This document shows positions 22,343-32,490 of a stretch of DNA of 64,000 bases, piece by piece. The position numbers were made by a program, and so were the translations under genes. How positions within the stretch are numbered: position 1 is the first letter of the stretch; each line of letters starts with the position of its first letter. The notes beneath the pieces are model-generated. The model did not search any database and was not told where the DNA came from. It worked only from the letters and a program-made list of their open reading frames with translations. Source of the DNA: Cynocephalus volans (taxonomy: Eukaryota; Chordata; Mammalia; Dermoptera; Cynocephalidae); NCBI RefSeq assembly GCF_027409185.1, contig NC_084474.1:94889505-94953504 (forward strand), in the 5' to 3' direction.

Positions 22343-23770
22343 GGAGCCCAGTCAGGGGCCAGGCTAGATCTGATCCTCCTGTCCTTACCACAGGAAGAAG
22401 TGTTATTGTGCACAGCTCTGGCCTCGGTCCTCTATTGGCCATACCTGTCCATACCCACAATAGCTGTGGGACCTCGAGCGTGCCTTCCCTGAATCCCCTC
22501 CTGTGGCCGTGACCTCCGTATATTCTGCCCAGCACTATAGAGCACATTCCCACCCTGTGCTGGGCCTGCCAGGCACCCAGATGGATTAGCCTGGCCTAAG
22601 CCCAAGCTCTGAGACCTCTCCAGACACACCGTGGGGTCAGTACCCAGGTGCTGTGGTTTCCTGGGGTGGGAAGACTGGAGGATGGAGTATTCTGGGTGAT
22701 GCCAAGGACCTGGACGACCATGGGAGGGACAGCATGGGTGGGAGGAGAGGCAGGAGTGGTCTGAGCTGTCCCCACCTCCAGGGACAGTGAAAGGAGCAGA
22801 GGGCAGAAGGCAGCCTCTGTGAGACCCTCGGGGGCTGAAGGGGCTTCGCTCCCCTGAGACCCTGCCGCAGTCTCCCCATCCACCCAGCCCCAGTCCTGCA
22901 TGGTGCAGCCTCTGACCCCTGCCCTTCCCTGCATGCTCTGAGTCTGCTGCCCTGGGCTCCCCCAGAGAACCCACCTACCCCAAGAGCTGGACCCAGGCCC
23001 TGCAGCCCCCAGCAAGGGTTCTGCGTCAGGCCACCTGCATGCCCTCACGTGCCCAGCAGAGGGCGCTGTGTGGCCCTAGCGAGAAAACAAAGAAATCCCC
23101 TGGTCTGAGAGGGGTGGGGGCGGGCGTGACAGCCCTCAGCAGTTTCTGCACCCAGCAGCACACCCTGTCCCCAGGCTGGGTGACTGTCCTCAGAGAGGGT
23201 GACTGAGGTGAACAACCCAATGGCAGTCTGGCCTCCGCCCGGGGAGCGGCCAGAGAAACCCAGGCACCCGAGCCACCCTGTAGCTTCCCCCTGCTGTGCC
23301 TCCACCTTGGCTCGCTGGCCGCCACCAGGCTGGCCCACAGCAGGAAGGCGGGACTCCTGCCAGCGGGACTGCATTCCCCGCCCCCAGTCCCTGCTCTGCC
23401 CTGGGAGGTGTGGGCCACATCTGCTCCCTGAGGGTGGGGGCCGGGCAGGGGACCTGGCCCTGGGCCCAGGAGGCAATGGGGCAGGAGGAGACAGATGAGG
23501 CTTCAAAAGAGGAGGGAGGGAGGGCATGAGGAATGCTCGAGCCTAAAGCCCAGCTCCTGGCTGAACCTCCATAATCCCAGGCAGACAGGATGGGCTTTTG
23601 CACCTGCTGATGCTGTCAGGGAGGAGTTGGGGTCTCCAGCTTGACCTGTGGCAGGTCAGGGCAGGGCCAGGCTGGGGACACTCCTGGGCTGCAGCCTGCC
23701 GTGCCTGGTTTGTGCATCGGATGGACACCAGCCAGAGTTGAGGGCTAGGGCCCTGCCCAGCAGTCCCTCC
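22343..23770. other. Unique GC-rich DNA, nothing recognised
   Basis: Open frames up to 180 codons (minus, 22432-22974) have no recognisable domain and are overlapped by others. Confidence 0.5.
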
Positions 23771-23774
23771 CTGC

Positions 23775-23850
23775 CCAAGCTCCAGAGAGGTGGAGGCACT
23801 GGCCCAACGTAACACAGCATGAAGCCAGTGGTCCCAAGAGGGCCCCTGGG
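23775..23850 (-). repeat. MIR SINE fragment, reversed
   Basis: GCTCCAGAGAGGTGGAGGCA followed by CTGGCCCAACGTAACACAGC matches the reverse MIR core (cccagagaggttaagtgac, ttgcccaaggtcacacagc). Confidence 0.6.
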
Positions 23851-23944
23851 ACTCCACAGCCAGAGTCCCCTTGCCCTCCCTGTGAAATGGGGCTGTGGTG
23901 GGGGCACTCCATACATCTACCTGCCTGGGCTCACCTTCCCACCT

Positions 23945-24211
23945 CTGCTGATATAAATGTGTACCCTCCAATGTGGTGGTATTGAGAGGTGGGGCAGCAC
24001 AAAGGGATGAGGCCCTGAGGCGCCTCCCTCATTAATGGGACCAAGGCCCTCACAGGGAGGCCGCACGCCCGCGGCAATTGGCTAGCTCACCTTGTCACAT
24101 GAGGACGTAGCAGGAAGGCCCTCCCCAGACCAGAGACAGCGCCTTGATCTTGGACTTCCAGCCTCCAGAACTCTGGGAAATAGATTTCTGCTCTTTATTA
24201 TAAAGTATCCA
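23945..24211 (+). mobile_element. Degraded MaLR-type LTR fragment
   Basis: The order of landmarks is that of MLT1/MST-like LTRs. They run as CCAATGTGGTGGTATTGAGA, GGTGGGGC, TTAATGGGACCAAGGCCCTC, CTTGTCACATGAGGACGTAG, then GATCTTGGACTTCCAGCCTC and CAGAACTCTGGGAAATAGAT near the end. The 5' start and 3' terminus are eroded. It is a non-coding retroviral relic older than the LTR at 17559. Confidence 0.75.
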
Positions 24212-24284
24212 CTTTCACGTGAGCACAGGATCTGCACGTCTGGAACCCAGAGCTGAGAGCTTCAGCCAGTGGAGGCCCAGGCCT

Positions 24285-24490
24285 GCTCTGGTGCCACATG
24301 GCCTCTCCGGGCCTCAGTCTCCCTGGGTGAGTAGTGGGTAGACAGAACAACTCTGCTCCTCCATGGCAGGCAAGGAGGTCTGACTTGGTCCCCAGTGAGG
24401 CTCCAAACCCACAGGGCTGGGACCAGTGCTGTGTGACCATGGGCAAGGCCCTGTTCCTCTCTGTTTCTAGGGGAAAGTAACCACCTGCCA
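24285..24490 (+). repeat. Two MIR SINE fragments
   Basis: One lies at about 24285-24345 (GGCCTCTCCGGGCCTCAGTC then TCCCTGGGTGAGTAGTG). The other is at about 24412-24490 (GCTGTGTGACCATGGGCAAG then GCCCTGTTCCTCTCTG). Both follow the MIR core order. They may be one disrupted or two separate insertions. Confidence 0.65.
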
Positions 24491-25080
24491 CCCTGGATTG
24501 GGGTGTGGAGGGGGCCACTGATGGGAGGGGAGGTCTAGAGGGGCTAGTTAGCATGGGGGGAGGCAGGAGGCAGCAGGAGGACTGGGGGGACATGTGGCCA
24601 GAACCCAGCCCAGGGCAGACCCTCAAACCCATCCCTTCACCCATGTCTGGGCTCCATTTATCTGAGGCCTGTGGGGCACACCCACCCATACACACACCAA
24701 GTCACCCGCTTGCCAGGGCCCTGGCCCCCCATTCCACCCTGCAGTTGAGGAGCCTGTGACTGGGGGCTGGGTGGCACGCCCCCATCTCTCCCTGTCCCCC
24801 ACTCACTGCCGGCTCCTCTCCCATGCTGGCAGGTGACACAGGCACGGTTACTCACTACCACAACTGACTCACCTCCTGGGTGCTGGGGGCTCCTCTCCAG
24901 CGGGAAGAGTCCTTTGTGTCTCAGAGTCTCGCGCGTCAGCTGCCCGGCATGGTGGCAGCGCCCCTGACGCGGCCTGTCAGTCGTAGGAGGCATCCTCGTG
25001 GAGCCCTTGCCAGGTGGGGGACAAGAGAGCCTCACCCCTTCTCACCTCCCCTCTGCAAGCCCCCACATCCCCCTTCGAGC
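24491..25080. other. Unique DNA, nothing recognised
   Basis: No repeat, RNA gene or credible exon is recognised. Confidence 0.5.
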
Positions 25081-25082
25081 CT

Positions 25083-25330
25083 CGTCCTCCGTTTCCCCTG
25101 GAGCATTTTAGAGCAAACCTACACATCCTGTCACTTCACCTGCGAATACCTTGTTAGGCGTCTCTGTGGAATACAGGCTTTGGGAAAATACAACCAAGCA
25201 CCACTGTTACCCCCGTCAAATGAGCACAAAGCCTCTGGCAGGACCTAAGGCTCACCCAGGCTTAGTTTTCCCTAATGGACTACAAATTGTCCTTTTACAG
25301 TCATTTCGTTCCTGCGATGCCTTGGGTCGG
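25083..25330 (+). repeat. Old L1-like 3' fragment
   Basis: CATTTTAGAGCAAACCTACA, CATCCTGTCACTTCACCTGC and, after a gap, AATTGTCCTTTTACAGTCAT resemble in order a common old L1 (L1M-type) 3' region (ttttaaagcaaatcccagac, atcatgtcatttcacccg, aatgtctttttacagttg). No ORF2 coding remains. Confidence 0.55.
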
Positions 25331-25489
25331 TTCCGGTGGGTCCCAGGGGATTCTGCGGCCTTCTGTGCAGGCCCAGCCACCAGCGCTCCTCCCGGGGACA
25401 CCCACATGCACCACAGAGCCCTGCCACGGCGGGAGGCGCCACCTGCAAGCACACTGGAGTGACGCAGCAGCCCAGCCAGGGGTGGGGTA

Positions 25490-25655
25490 TCCAGCGAAGC
25501 CTCTGAGGAGGGGACCTCTGTGCTGAGCCTGAAGGGTGACAAGGAGCCGGCCACCTGAAGGGCACAGGGGGCCTCTCCTGGGCTGAGGGAAAGGCATGTG
25601 CAAAGGCCTGGGGCAGGGCGGCTTGCCACGTGCAAGGAGCCAGGCAAAGAGCTCT
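25490..25655 (+). repeat. Ancient interspersed repeat fragment (L2/CR1-like, unresolved)
   Basis: The segments GTGCTGAGCCTGAAGGGTGA and GGCATGTGCAAAGGCCTGGG are reminiscent of a widespread old mammalian repeat with aagcatgtgcaaaggcc. I cannot name the family with confidence. Confidence 0.4.
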
Positions 25656-27487
25656 GGACACGAGCCTCTGGGTCTGGACAAGGACGCTGTCTCTCATCAG
25701 TGGGGGTGGCCACTAGGCCAGGCCATGGGGACATGGCTCAGCCACCTCCTCAGGGCCAGTGTGACCTCAGGTGACCAGATGGCCAGATGGATGATTGGCT
25801 GAATATTGACCCTCAGCACAGTGGGGCCTTCATCCTGGTCCATGGAAGGACAGTGCCCACCTCTCAGTGCCATCGAGGAGAAGCAAGGACCGGAGATGCA
25901 GGAGCTCACTCATGGCTGGCAGCTTCCCTGGCCCCCCAGAAGGATCAGGCCCTCCTTGTGGCCCCCAGCCTGGCACTGACCATGGCCATGGCTCTAACTG
26001 CAGCCTGGGCCACTCTCTGGCCACAGCACTACCTTGGTTTCTCATCGCCCCCTTAGCCAGGAGCCCCTGGAGGGGGAGGGCTTGGCTGGTGACCTCTGAG
26101 GGTCGACACAGCAGGTGCTCAGTCAACCTGTCCGCCTCTGAGGATGAGAGGGCCAGACATGCAGAGGGGGCAGCCGTGCGAAGGCCTGGGTGTGGGGAGC
26201 CCCAAAGGAGGCACAGTGGTGTGCGGGCCAGAGACAGGGGGCAGTCAGGCCGGCGGTGCAACTCCCGATGAAGGGGCAGGACTCGTTTCTATTTCCAGGC
26301 CCTCCCATGGCTGAGACCCCTGGACAAGGTTGGGGACGCTGCCGAGACCCTGCCCCTGCTCCCTCCAAGGGGGACAAGGTCGCTCTGGGTAGGGAAGTCA
26401 GGTCCTCCTGCTCCACTTGCTCACATGAGCGCCTGCAGCGTCTGGCCTGCGGACCCATGGTGCAGGCTGGGCGGCCCAGGACAAGAGGGGCTGGCAGGAA
26501 CCCGGGTACTGCTTCCTCCAAGGTGGCAGCACCTGGGTGGCTCCTGGGGTGCAGGTGCTCCTGGGACTGCAGGGGTAGCAGGAGTCCTCCAGCCTGTCTG
26601 CCCTGTGCCCAGAGCTGTCGCAGGCCCTGAAGCCAACACAGTATGAGTCCCTCCTCGGCGGCCTTTCCGCTCATCACGCCCCTGCCCCCTGGTCCCTCCC
26701 CTGGGTACACTCAGCAAGTCCGTTCCTTCTCCCTGTGTGGGCTGCTCTTGAGTGGTGACCTAGGCAGGGGCGGACGCAGGGCTGGGCTGTGGGGAGGCAC
26801 AGGGGAGGCAGGCCCACCTGCAAAGCCGGCCTGCATGTCCCTTCGGTTTAGAGGTCCAGCCTCCTCACTGTCTTGGTCTCAGGGTCTCCATAAACAACAT
26901 GCGAGAAACTCCTCAGCCTGGACCCTAAATAATGCCAAGAAGAGTGTGACTGGTGGCCGCGTGGTCTGGCGCAGGCTGGGGCACTCCTGGCTGCCTGCGT
27001 CACTCCTCAGAGACTGTCCCCACCCTGAGCATGGTCCAGCGTGGCTGAAGAGCCCACACCCAGGCAAAGGGCCCTGAGCCTCCTGGTTCCCACTAACAGG
27101 AATCAAGCGGGTTCCAGGAGGCTCAGCCTGCCCTGCCCCAGCCCCCACCCAGGGACTGGAGCATCCCCACGTTGGCCAAACCGGAAATGGGGGTGGCAGC
27201 AGATCAGCAGGCTGGGAAGCGAGGCAGGGGGAGGCCTGATCCTTGAAGATGGCGGGCAGGGAGGTGGCGTCACCATCACTTGCTGAACACACACGACCAC
27301 CCTGGAGCCGCACCCGTAGCAGTGACAGAGGGGACCAAACACCTGTCCTTGGTCAGGGGCAGACAGCAGGTAAGGGCGTGCCGGGCACTCTGGAGAGAAG
27401 ACACCTGGAGCCGTGGAGGGGTGGGAGCAGGAGGCGGTGCTGTGGCCGCTGTCGAGGGAGTCACCCTGGAGGGGGACTGCAAGGCGT
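25656..27487. other. Unique GC-rich DNA
   Basis: A faint L2-like end (ACAGCAGGTGCTCAGTCAAC) lies at about 26106-26125. Frames up to 195 codons on the minus strand (26123-26710) overlap plus frames and match no family that I recognise. Confidence 0.5.
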
Positions 27488-27640
27488 AATTCTACGTGTC
27501 CACTTGACTGGGCCACAGGGTGCCCAGACTGCTGGTCAACGTGGTTCTGGGTGTGTGTGAGGGTATCCTGACGAATCTGTGGGTGAGGGCAGCAGAGTCC
27601 CCCCGGGGCAGGTGGTCCTTGTCCCATCAGGTGAAGGCCT
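27488..27640 (+). repeat. Old interspersed repeat fragment (CACTTGACTGGGCCA type)
   Basis: TAATTCTACGTGTCCACTTG, ACTGGGCCACAGGGTGCCCA and GGTCAACGTGGTTCTGGGTG, then a TCAGGTGAAGGCCTGAGCAG segment, match a common old mammalian repeat that begins with these phrases. The family name is not resolved from memory. The element is truncated before its 3' end. Confidence 0.5.
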
Positions 27641-27769
27641 GAGCAGGGAGCACCTCCAGCCTGTTCCCACCTGCAGCCTGGAACGGAACCTGGGTCCCTC
27701 TGGGGTGGCAGGTCTGTGGCTCTCAGGCTCAGCGGGGCCTCCAGCGTGCAGCGCCCACACCCTCTGTCT

Positions 27770-27773
<4 letters not shown>

Positions 27774-27865
<92 letters not shown>
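27774..27865. repeat. (AC)46 perfect microsatellite
   Basis: Ninety-two bases of uninterrupted AC dinucleotide, 46 units. The lack of interruptions suggests a young, highly variable locus. It directly abuts the GGGTACTTC terminus of the inverted-repeat element. Confidence 0.98.
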
Positions 27866-27867
<2 letters not shown>

Positions 27868-28120
27868 GTACTTCAAAAAGTTTATGGAAAGATTCATATT
27901 ATTTTTAATTCTTTTTTTTTTTTTAAAGATGATTCATAAGGGGATCTTAACCCTTGATTTGGTGTTGTCAGCACCACGCTCTTCCAAGTGAGCCAATCAG
28001 CCATCCCTATATAGGGATCCAAACCTGTGGCCTTGGTGTTATCAGCACCACACTCTCCCAAGTGAGCCATGGGCCAACCCTATATTATTTATCTTTAATT
28101 CTATTTTTCTACAAACTTTG
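27866..28120. mobile_element. Inverted-repeat (MITE-like) element split by a SINE
   Basis: The left arm starts GGGTACTTCAAAAAGTTTAT (27866) and runs to about 27912. The right arm (28081-28120) ends CTACAAACTTTG. The reverse complement of the right arm, AAAGTTTGTAGAAA, matches the left-arm AAAGTTTATGGAAA at 12 of 14 bases, so the two arms form a terminal inverted repeat. Without the inserted SINE the element would be only about 70 bp. Its outer right terminus (the expected GAAGTACCC) is missing and replaced by the TG tract. It is non-coding. A Tc1/mariner-derived MITE is a guess from the structure. Confidence 0.65.
27912..28080 (-). mobile_element. Dimeric tRNA-Ile-derived SINE (CYN-like)
   Basis: Read on the minus strand, the element is two tRNA-like units in tandem. 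Unit 1 (28080 to about 28003) has ATGGCTCACTTGGGAGAGTG (box A region), GTGGTGCTGATAACACCAAG with GAT at the anticodon position, and a box-B-like AGGTTTGGATCCC. Unit 2 (about 28002-27937) has TTGGCTCACTTGGAAGAGCG, GTGGTGCTGACAACACCAAA and GGGTTAAGATCCC. Both resemble tRNA-Ile. An oligo(A) tail (T-run at 27912-27924) ends it. The flanks carry a target-site duplication of ATATTATTT..TTAATTCT (17 bp left, 21 bp right, with a 4-bp difference). From memory, tRNA-Ile-derived monomer/dimer SINEs are typical of colugos (CYN). The species inference depends on this. Confidence 0.85.
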
Positions 28121-28322
28121 CGTGTATGTGCACGTGAGTGTGTGTATGGTGTGTGTGTGCATGCATGTGTGTGTGCCCCTGTGTCTGCATGTGTGAGTGT
28201 GGGTGCACATGCTTGTAGGTGCATGTGTATCTCTATGTGTGTCTGTGTGTGTATGTGCTTGCCTGTGCATGCATGTGTGTATGCGTGTGTGCATGCACGT
28301 GTGCATGTGTGCGTGCGTGTGT
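28119..28322. repeat. TG-rich imperfect microsatellite
   Basis: About 200 bp of TG with GCATG and GTATG interruptions. It starts exactly where the right arm of the inverted-repeat element is cut off, so slippage or expansion may have overwritten that terminus. Its CA/TG strand is opposite to that of the (AC)46 tract 250 bp upstream. Confidence 0.9.
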
Positions 28323-29110
28323 AACTCGAGCATGCAGTGCTCCTGGGTGGGGTGGAGACTTTCTGTTCAGGTGGTGCAAAGAGGGGCAGCAGGAGGCCTG
28401 GGCGCTGTCAGAGCCCCGAGTGAGGGAAGCCCGGTGGGTTGGGGCCCTGAGCTATTTACTGCCTTGCTCAAGGTCACACTGGTTGCTGTGCTGTGGGGTA
28501 GATGCAGGGAGGGCAGCCAGGTGACTGCTGCAGGGCTGGAGCAGGAGATGGGGGGACTGTGATGCAGGGCTCACAGGATTGGCCAACAGGCTGGACATGG
28601 GGTGGGAAAGAAAGATGGGATCAAGCAGATCTCAGGTTAGGGGCACCAGGAGCTGGTGTTGGGAGCATTTCATCAGAGAGTCAGTCCCCTTAGGGATCCC
28701 TGGGGCGAGGGTCCTGAGCTCGGGGAGAGGCCGGGCTGGAGATGGACATGGGGAAGCTGTCGGCATGTGGTGGAATTAGAGCCACACGGCCTGGTGGGGT
28801 CCCTGGGGTGGGGAGGGCAGAGAGGAGAGCTGAGGGTTCAGAGTGGGGAGAGAGCAAGGAGATGCTGGAGTCGTCCCCGGTCCTGGAGCCGGGTAGAATG
28901 CCTCCCAGGGGAGCCCTCCTGGGGCCTCTCAGCCTGCCCTGCAGGACCCCCAGTGCCCCGTCCTCCTCCCACCTTCCTCTGTCATACATCACCTCTGCCC
29001 GAGCTTCCCCCACCAGGAGTGGCCGTCCCTCCCATCTGGGGCTAATGGCCCCATGCGAGTTCCCCTGCCGTGCACTGGGATTTGTTGCTTCCCCCCCATC
29101 CCCCATCACC
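28323..29110. other. Unique DNA with a MIR trace
   Basis: A short reversed MIR-like segment (TTGCTCAAGGTCACACTGGT) lies at about 28463-28490. Otherwise no repeat or gene is recognised. A minus-strand frame of 243 codons (28690-29421) overlaps several plus frames and has no recognised domain. Confidence 0.5.
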
Positions 29111-29111
29111 C

Positions 29112-29195
29112 CCTTTAGATCATGGGCTCCTTGAGGGTTCCCAATGCCCAGGCCAGGGCCTGGCACACAGTATGTCCTCAATAAATGAAGCTGAC
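29112..29195 (+). repeat. LINE2 3' end fragment
   Basis: ATCATGGGCTCCTTGAGGGT, then GGGCCTGGCACACAGTATGT and CCTCAATAAATGAAGC, match the L2 3' end closely. It includes an AATAAA hexamer that belongs to the repeat, not to a local gene. Confidence 0.8.
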
Positions 29196-30425
29196 AGAGG
29201 ATGGAAGTGGAGGGAAAGAACACAGACGAGGGGCACCAGGCGCCCAGGGAGGTCTCGGCAGGGGAGGACCAGAGAGCCAGGCCACAGGGCAGCGGCCCAA
29301 GGGGCTGTGCTGACCCAGGCCCAGGCTGCTGGAGCCATGGCCACCTGCCCCCAAACTGTGGTGACTCAGGGTAGTAGAGCGACAGGAACTCCCCAGAGGC
29401 CATCGTAGTCCCAGGCACCACCTCTGCACTGTGAAATCCCAGGACTCCAGGGACGAGGATGGAGCTGGGTCTCGGGCAGCTGTGGCCAGACGGGGACTGG
29501 CCCTTTATCCCTCACCCACTGCAGTGCCCCCAAAATGTCACGTTCTCTCTGCCATGGCACCAAGCCCATCCCAGGGCTGCGGGCCACGGGCGGGTGTTTT
29601 TCATCTCCCACCTGTGCCTGGGGCCAAGCTGGCCAAATCCAGGGAGCTGACTTGACTCTCAAAAACACAAACTCAGTCACTTGAGCAGCAGTAGGCGTGG
29701 GGACACCAGGAGGAGAAGCCAGATTCCAAAACTTCTGGCCCATCTCAGGAAGTGAACTGCTCTACAGAAGTAGCTTGGCAGTGGCCATGACCCCACATGC
29801 CCACATGGCAGAGGCCCTGGGCGGTTTCATTACCAAGAGAACCCAAATCCACCCCCAGGGCCACAGCCTTCCATCCATCTCCAAGACCTCCTGGGGCTCA
29901 GTCTTCTGGTGGCCACGGTGACTTTTGAGGAGAGTAGGTAGGCCATGGGCAAGACTCAGGGGCTGAGGGCCTGCCCACATCCCCACTGGTGCGGGGAACC
30001 CGGCTCCTCCAAGCTTCAGGCCCCCCATCTGAGAAATGGGAGGAGAAAACGCTCACTCATAGAAAGCAACAGGCTGGGCGGGGGAGACCCTGGGAGCAGA
30101 GTTGCAGTTCAGACGAGTCGAAGAGAGAGGCTCGGGGCGGTCAAGAAGGAAGCCAGCATCTCAGCCATGCTGTCTCCTCAGCCAGTTGTGCAGCCCCCTG
30201 CAACTTGCCTTCCCTCTCTGGGCCTCTGTCCACCATTGCTAAGGTCGGACCACCAGGCAAGGAGACCGGGAAGTCAGGGGGTGACTCACAAGGAGCACAC
30301 CATGGACTCTGACTCTAACTATGGAACAGCATGGCCCCAGCTGTCCCAGGAGTGAGGGAAACCCGATCCAGTAAGCCCCGGGAGGGAGTGAAATCACAGC
30401 AGGCTATTCAGTGAGGGTGAGAATG
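29196..30425. other. Unique DNA with a MIR trace
   Basis: A MIR-like forward segment (CCCCCATCTGAGAAATGGGA) lies at about 30022-30045. No other repeat or credible exon is seen. Confidence 0.5.
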
Positions 30426-30431
30426 TCATGT

Positions 30432-30700
30432 CAGGTGGATGGACAGATGGACAGATGGACAGATGGATAGCAGGATGCGTGGGTGGGCGGATAGATGGAT
30501 GGTGGATGAATGGATGGATGGATGAAAGGAAGGATGGGAGGATGGATGGATGGATGGATAGGTGGATGGACAGAAGGACAGATGAGCAGACAAGTGGGTG
30601 GGGTGTGGTGAGCGGCTGGGTGGGTGAGCAGATGGGCAGGTGGATGGAAGGGCGGGAGGGTTGACAGAAGAGTGAGTGAGGGAGGGAGGGAGGGGGTGGC
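30432..30700. repeat. GATG/GGTG tetranucleotide microsatellite
   Basis: GGATGGACAGATGGACAGAT, GATGGATGGATGGATGA and GTGGGTGGGGTG variants fill about 270 bp. Interruptions by ACAGA and GAAAGGAA show ageing. Reading frames here are rich in Trp-Met-Asp-Gly on the plus strand and His-Pro-Ser on the minus strand, and are shadows. Confidence 0.9.
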
Positions 30701-30701
30701 C

Positions 30702-30890
30702 ACGTGCCGAGCCCTGCTGAGTAACGGCTGTGTGGCAGACGTGCTTTTCCACGTAAGCTCACAGATTCCTATCTTCTTGGAGGAAGGCAGGACTCGGTCA
30801 TGGGATGCCCTGTCCAAAGTCACATATGTGGCGGAGCTGAGACTGATCCAGATCTCTGACTGGAAGGCTGTGCTCTTACCTGCCTGGCAG
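30702..30890 (-). repeat. MIR SINE, reversed, fairly long
   Basis: In order: ACGTGCCGAGCCCTGCTGAG, CACGTAAGCTCACAGATTCC, CCAAAGTCACATATGTGGCG and GAGCTGAGACTGATCCAGAT. This is the whole reverse MIR order from the 3' part to the tRNA-like head. Confidence 0.7.
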
Positions 30891-31095
30891 AGGCCTCGTG
30901 AACACGCAGACAGAAGCCTGAGAAAGCAGACGGAGACCGAGGCCATCTCTATCGCCGGCCAGCTGCCAGGTGCCCCGTCCCCGTCCCCACTGCTGGCTCA
31001 TGCATCTCTGTGAGCTTCCATGGAGCTCACAGACCCCGGGCTCATGGCCAGAGTGCGGTGAGTGGTTCAGGCCTCTCTCTTCATCTGTCTCCTCT
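30891..31095. other. Unique DNA, nothing recognised
   Basis: Short unique stretch between a MIR and an L2 fragment. No feature is recognised. Confidence 0.5.
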
Positions 31096-31099
31096 GGCC

Positions 31100-31190
31100 T
31101 GAGAGCCCTGAGCCGCAGGGGCCTGTTCTCGTTCACATTGGTTTCCCCAGGGTCTGCACATAGTAGGTGCTCAACAAATGTCACAAAAGG
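31100..31190 (+). repeat. LINE2 3' end fragment
   Basis: CCCAGGGTCTGCACATAGTA and GGTGCTCAACAAATGTCACA match the L2 3' end (gcctggcacatagtaggtgc, tcaataaatg). Confidence 0.75.
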
Positions 31191-31434
31191 GACGAAAGAG
31201 GGAGCAGTTGACCCTGGCTGGTGAGGTCATTGGTGGACGTGGCCTCTATGGCTTCCTGGAGCTTGGGGCTGCACACCAGGCTCACCCCACCCACCAAGTC
31301 ACTGCTGGGCCGAGGATATGGGCCTGGGGGCTCTGCACCCCGCCCCTCACAGAGCCCCATCCTGCTCCACCTGGGATTTGACCCCTGGCTCCTCCCTGGC
31401 CTTTCCAGGCCTGAATTCACCCCACGGACTAGGC

Positions 31435-31510
31435 ATCAGCATTTGGCAGGGCCTGGTCCACAGCGGGTAGGCAGCAAACATTTGCTGACAGGATAACTGA
31501 GCGACGGACG
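31435..31510 (+). repeat. LINE2 3' end fragment
   Basis: GCAGGGCCTGGTCCACAGCG followed by CAAACATTTGCTGACAGGAT matches the last part of L2. It is the third L2 terminus within about 2.4 kb. Confidence 0.6.
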
Positions 31511-31857
31511 CCCAGTGTGCCCCCTGCCCCAGCCCCACCTGCCCCCACCGATCATTCCTGCACTGCTCGACCATGGAGCGCAGCCTCTGCCTTTCCAGAC
31601 TCCTGTCCACTGGGCTCTGGCCGGCCGGGCGGCCACAGGGAGATGGGGGAGGCGGGGACGGGAGGGGTGGGCTGGGTATATCCCCTCCACCCCCACCACA
31701 TGGTGTGGTTTCTCGGGCTGCGGTTCCAGCTTCCACGGGGACCCAGCCCTGGGCTCCAGTGACCCTGCCTCCTGTGCCCCTGGCAACAGTGTCTCCCCTG
31801 AGGCAGCCACCATCCTCATCCCAGAGCCACCAGGCCCCACTCACCATCCCTTGAGTT
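31511..31857. other. Unique GC-rich DNA, nothing recognised
   Basis: No repeat or gene is recognised. A plus frame of 129 codons (31515-31904) runs into the L1-like fragment and is not credible as an exon. Confidence 0.5.
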
Positions 31858-31858
31858 T

Positions 31859-32160
31859 GCTTTTTAAAGCTACTTTTATTTTACTTTATGTAAAACACAC
31901 GTAACAGAAAATACACCTCTTCAGCCATGTTAGGCACACGAGTCGGCGGCTTGTCACACTCACAGCACTGTGCGGCGTCACCTCTGCCCATGTCTAGGAC
32001 AGAACCGCGTCCCGGGACACAGGAGGAGTTGGACGCACCTCTCTCTGCCTTCAGCGGTTTCACCTATTCCAGGTGGCATTTCGTGGGTGTGGAACCGCAC
32101 GATTTGCCCTTTGGTGCCTGGCTCCTCTCACGGAGTGCCCCTAGGCTGTCAGTTCTCAAA
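31859..32160 (+). repeat. L1-like 3' UTR fragment
   Basis: ACGTAACAGAAAATACACCT, TCACAGCACTGTGCGGCGTC, TTTCACCTATTCCAGGTGGC and TTGGTGCCTGGCTCCTCTCA follow, with much divergence, a common old L1 3' region (acataaaattcaccatttta, cacattgttgtgcaaccatc, gactattctaggtacctca, tgactggcttatttcac). It ends about 75 bp before the hexamer array begins. Confidence 0.6.
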
Positions 32161-32285
32161 TGGCCCATGGATTTCTTCCTATAGCTTCAGCGCTGGCCCT
32201 GCCCAGGGCTCCTGGGGGAGGAGTGGATAACTGCGGATCAGGGGCAGGATCAGGAGCAGGAGCAGGAGCAGGAGCAGGAACAAGG

Positions 32286-32318
<33 letters not shown>

Positions 32319-32490
32319 AGGGCAGGAGCAGGAGCAGGAGCAGGGGCAGGAGCAGGAGCAGGGGCAGGAGCAGGAGCAGGAGCAGGGGCAGGGGCAGGAG
32401 CAGGAGCAGGGGCAGGAGCAGGAGCAGGAGCAAGGGCAGGAGCAGGAGCAAGAGCAGGAGCAGGAGCAGGAGCAAGGGCAGGAGCAGGAG

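Noticed and set aside
27912..28080. Functional tRNA-Ile gene
   Set aside because: The two tRNA-like units carry mismatches that break the stems, lie in tandem with an oligo(A) tail, and are flanked by a target-site duplication. It is a SINE.
29170..29190. AATAAA as a polyadenylation signal of a local gene
   Set aside because: The hexamer is part of the L2 3' end consensus. No upstream exon is recognisable.
28690..29421. 243-codon minus-strand frame
   Set aside because: It runs through an L2 3' end at 29112-29195 and overlaps several plus frames, so it is not a credible gene.
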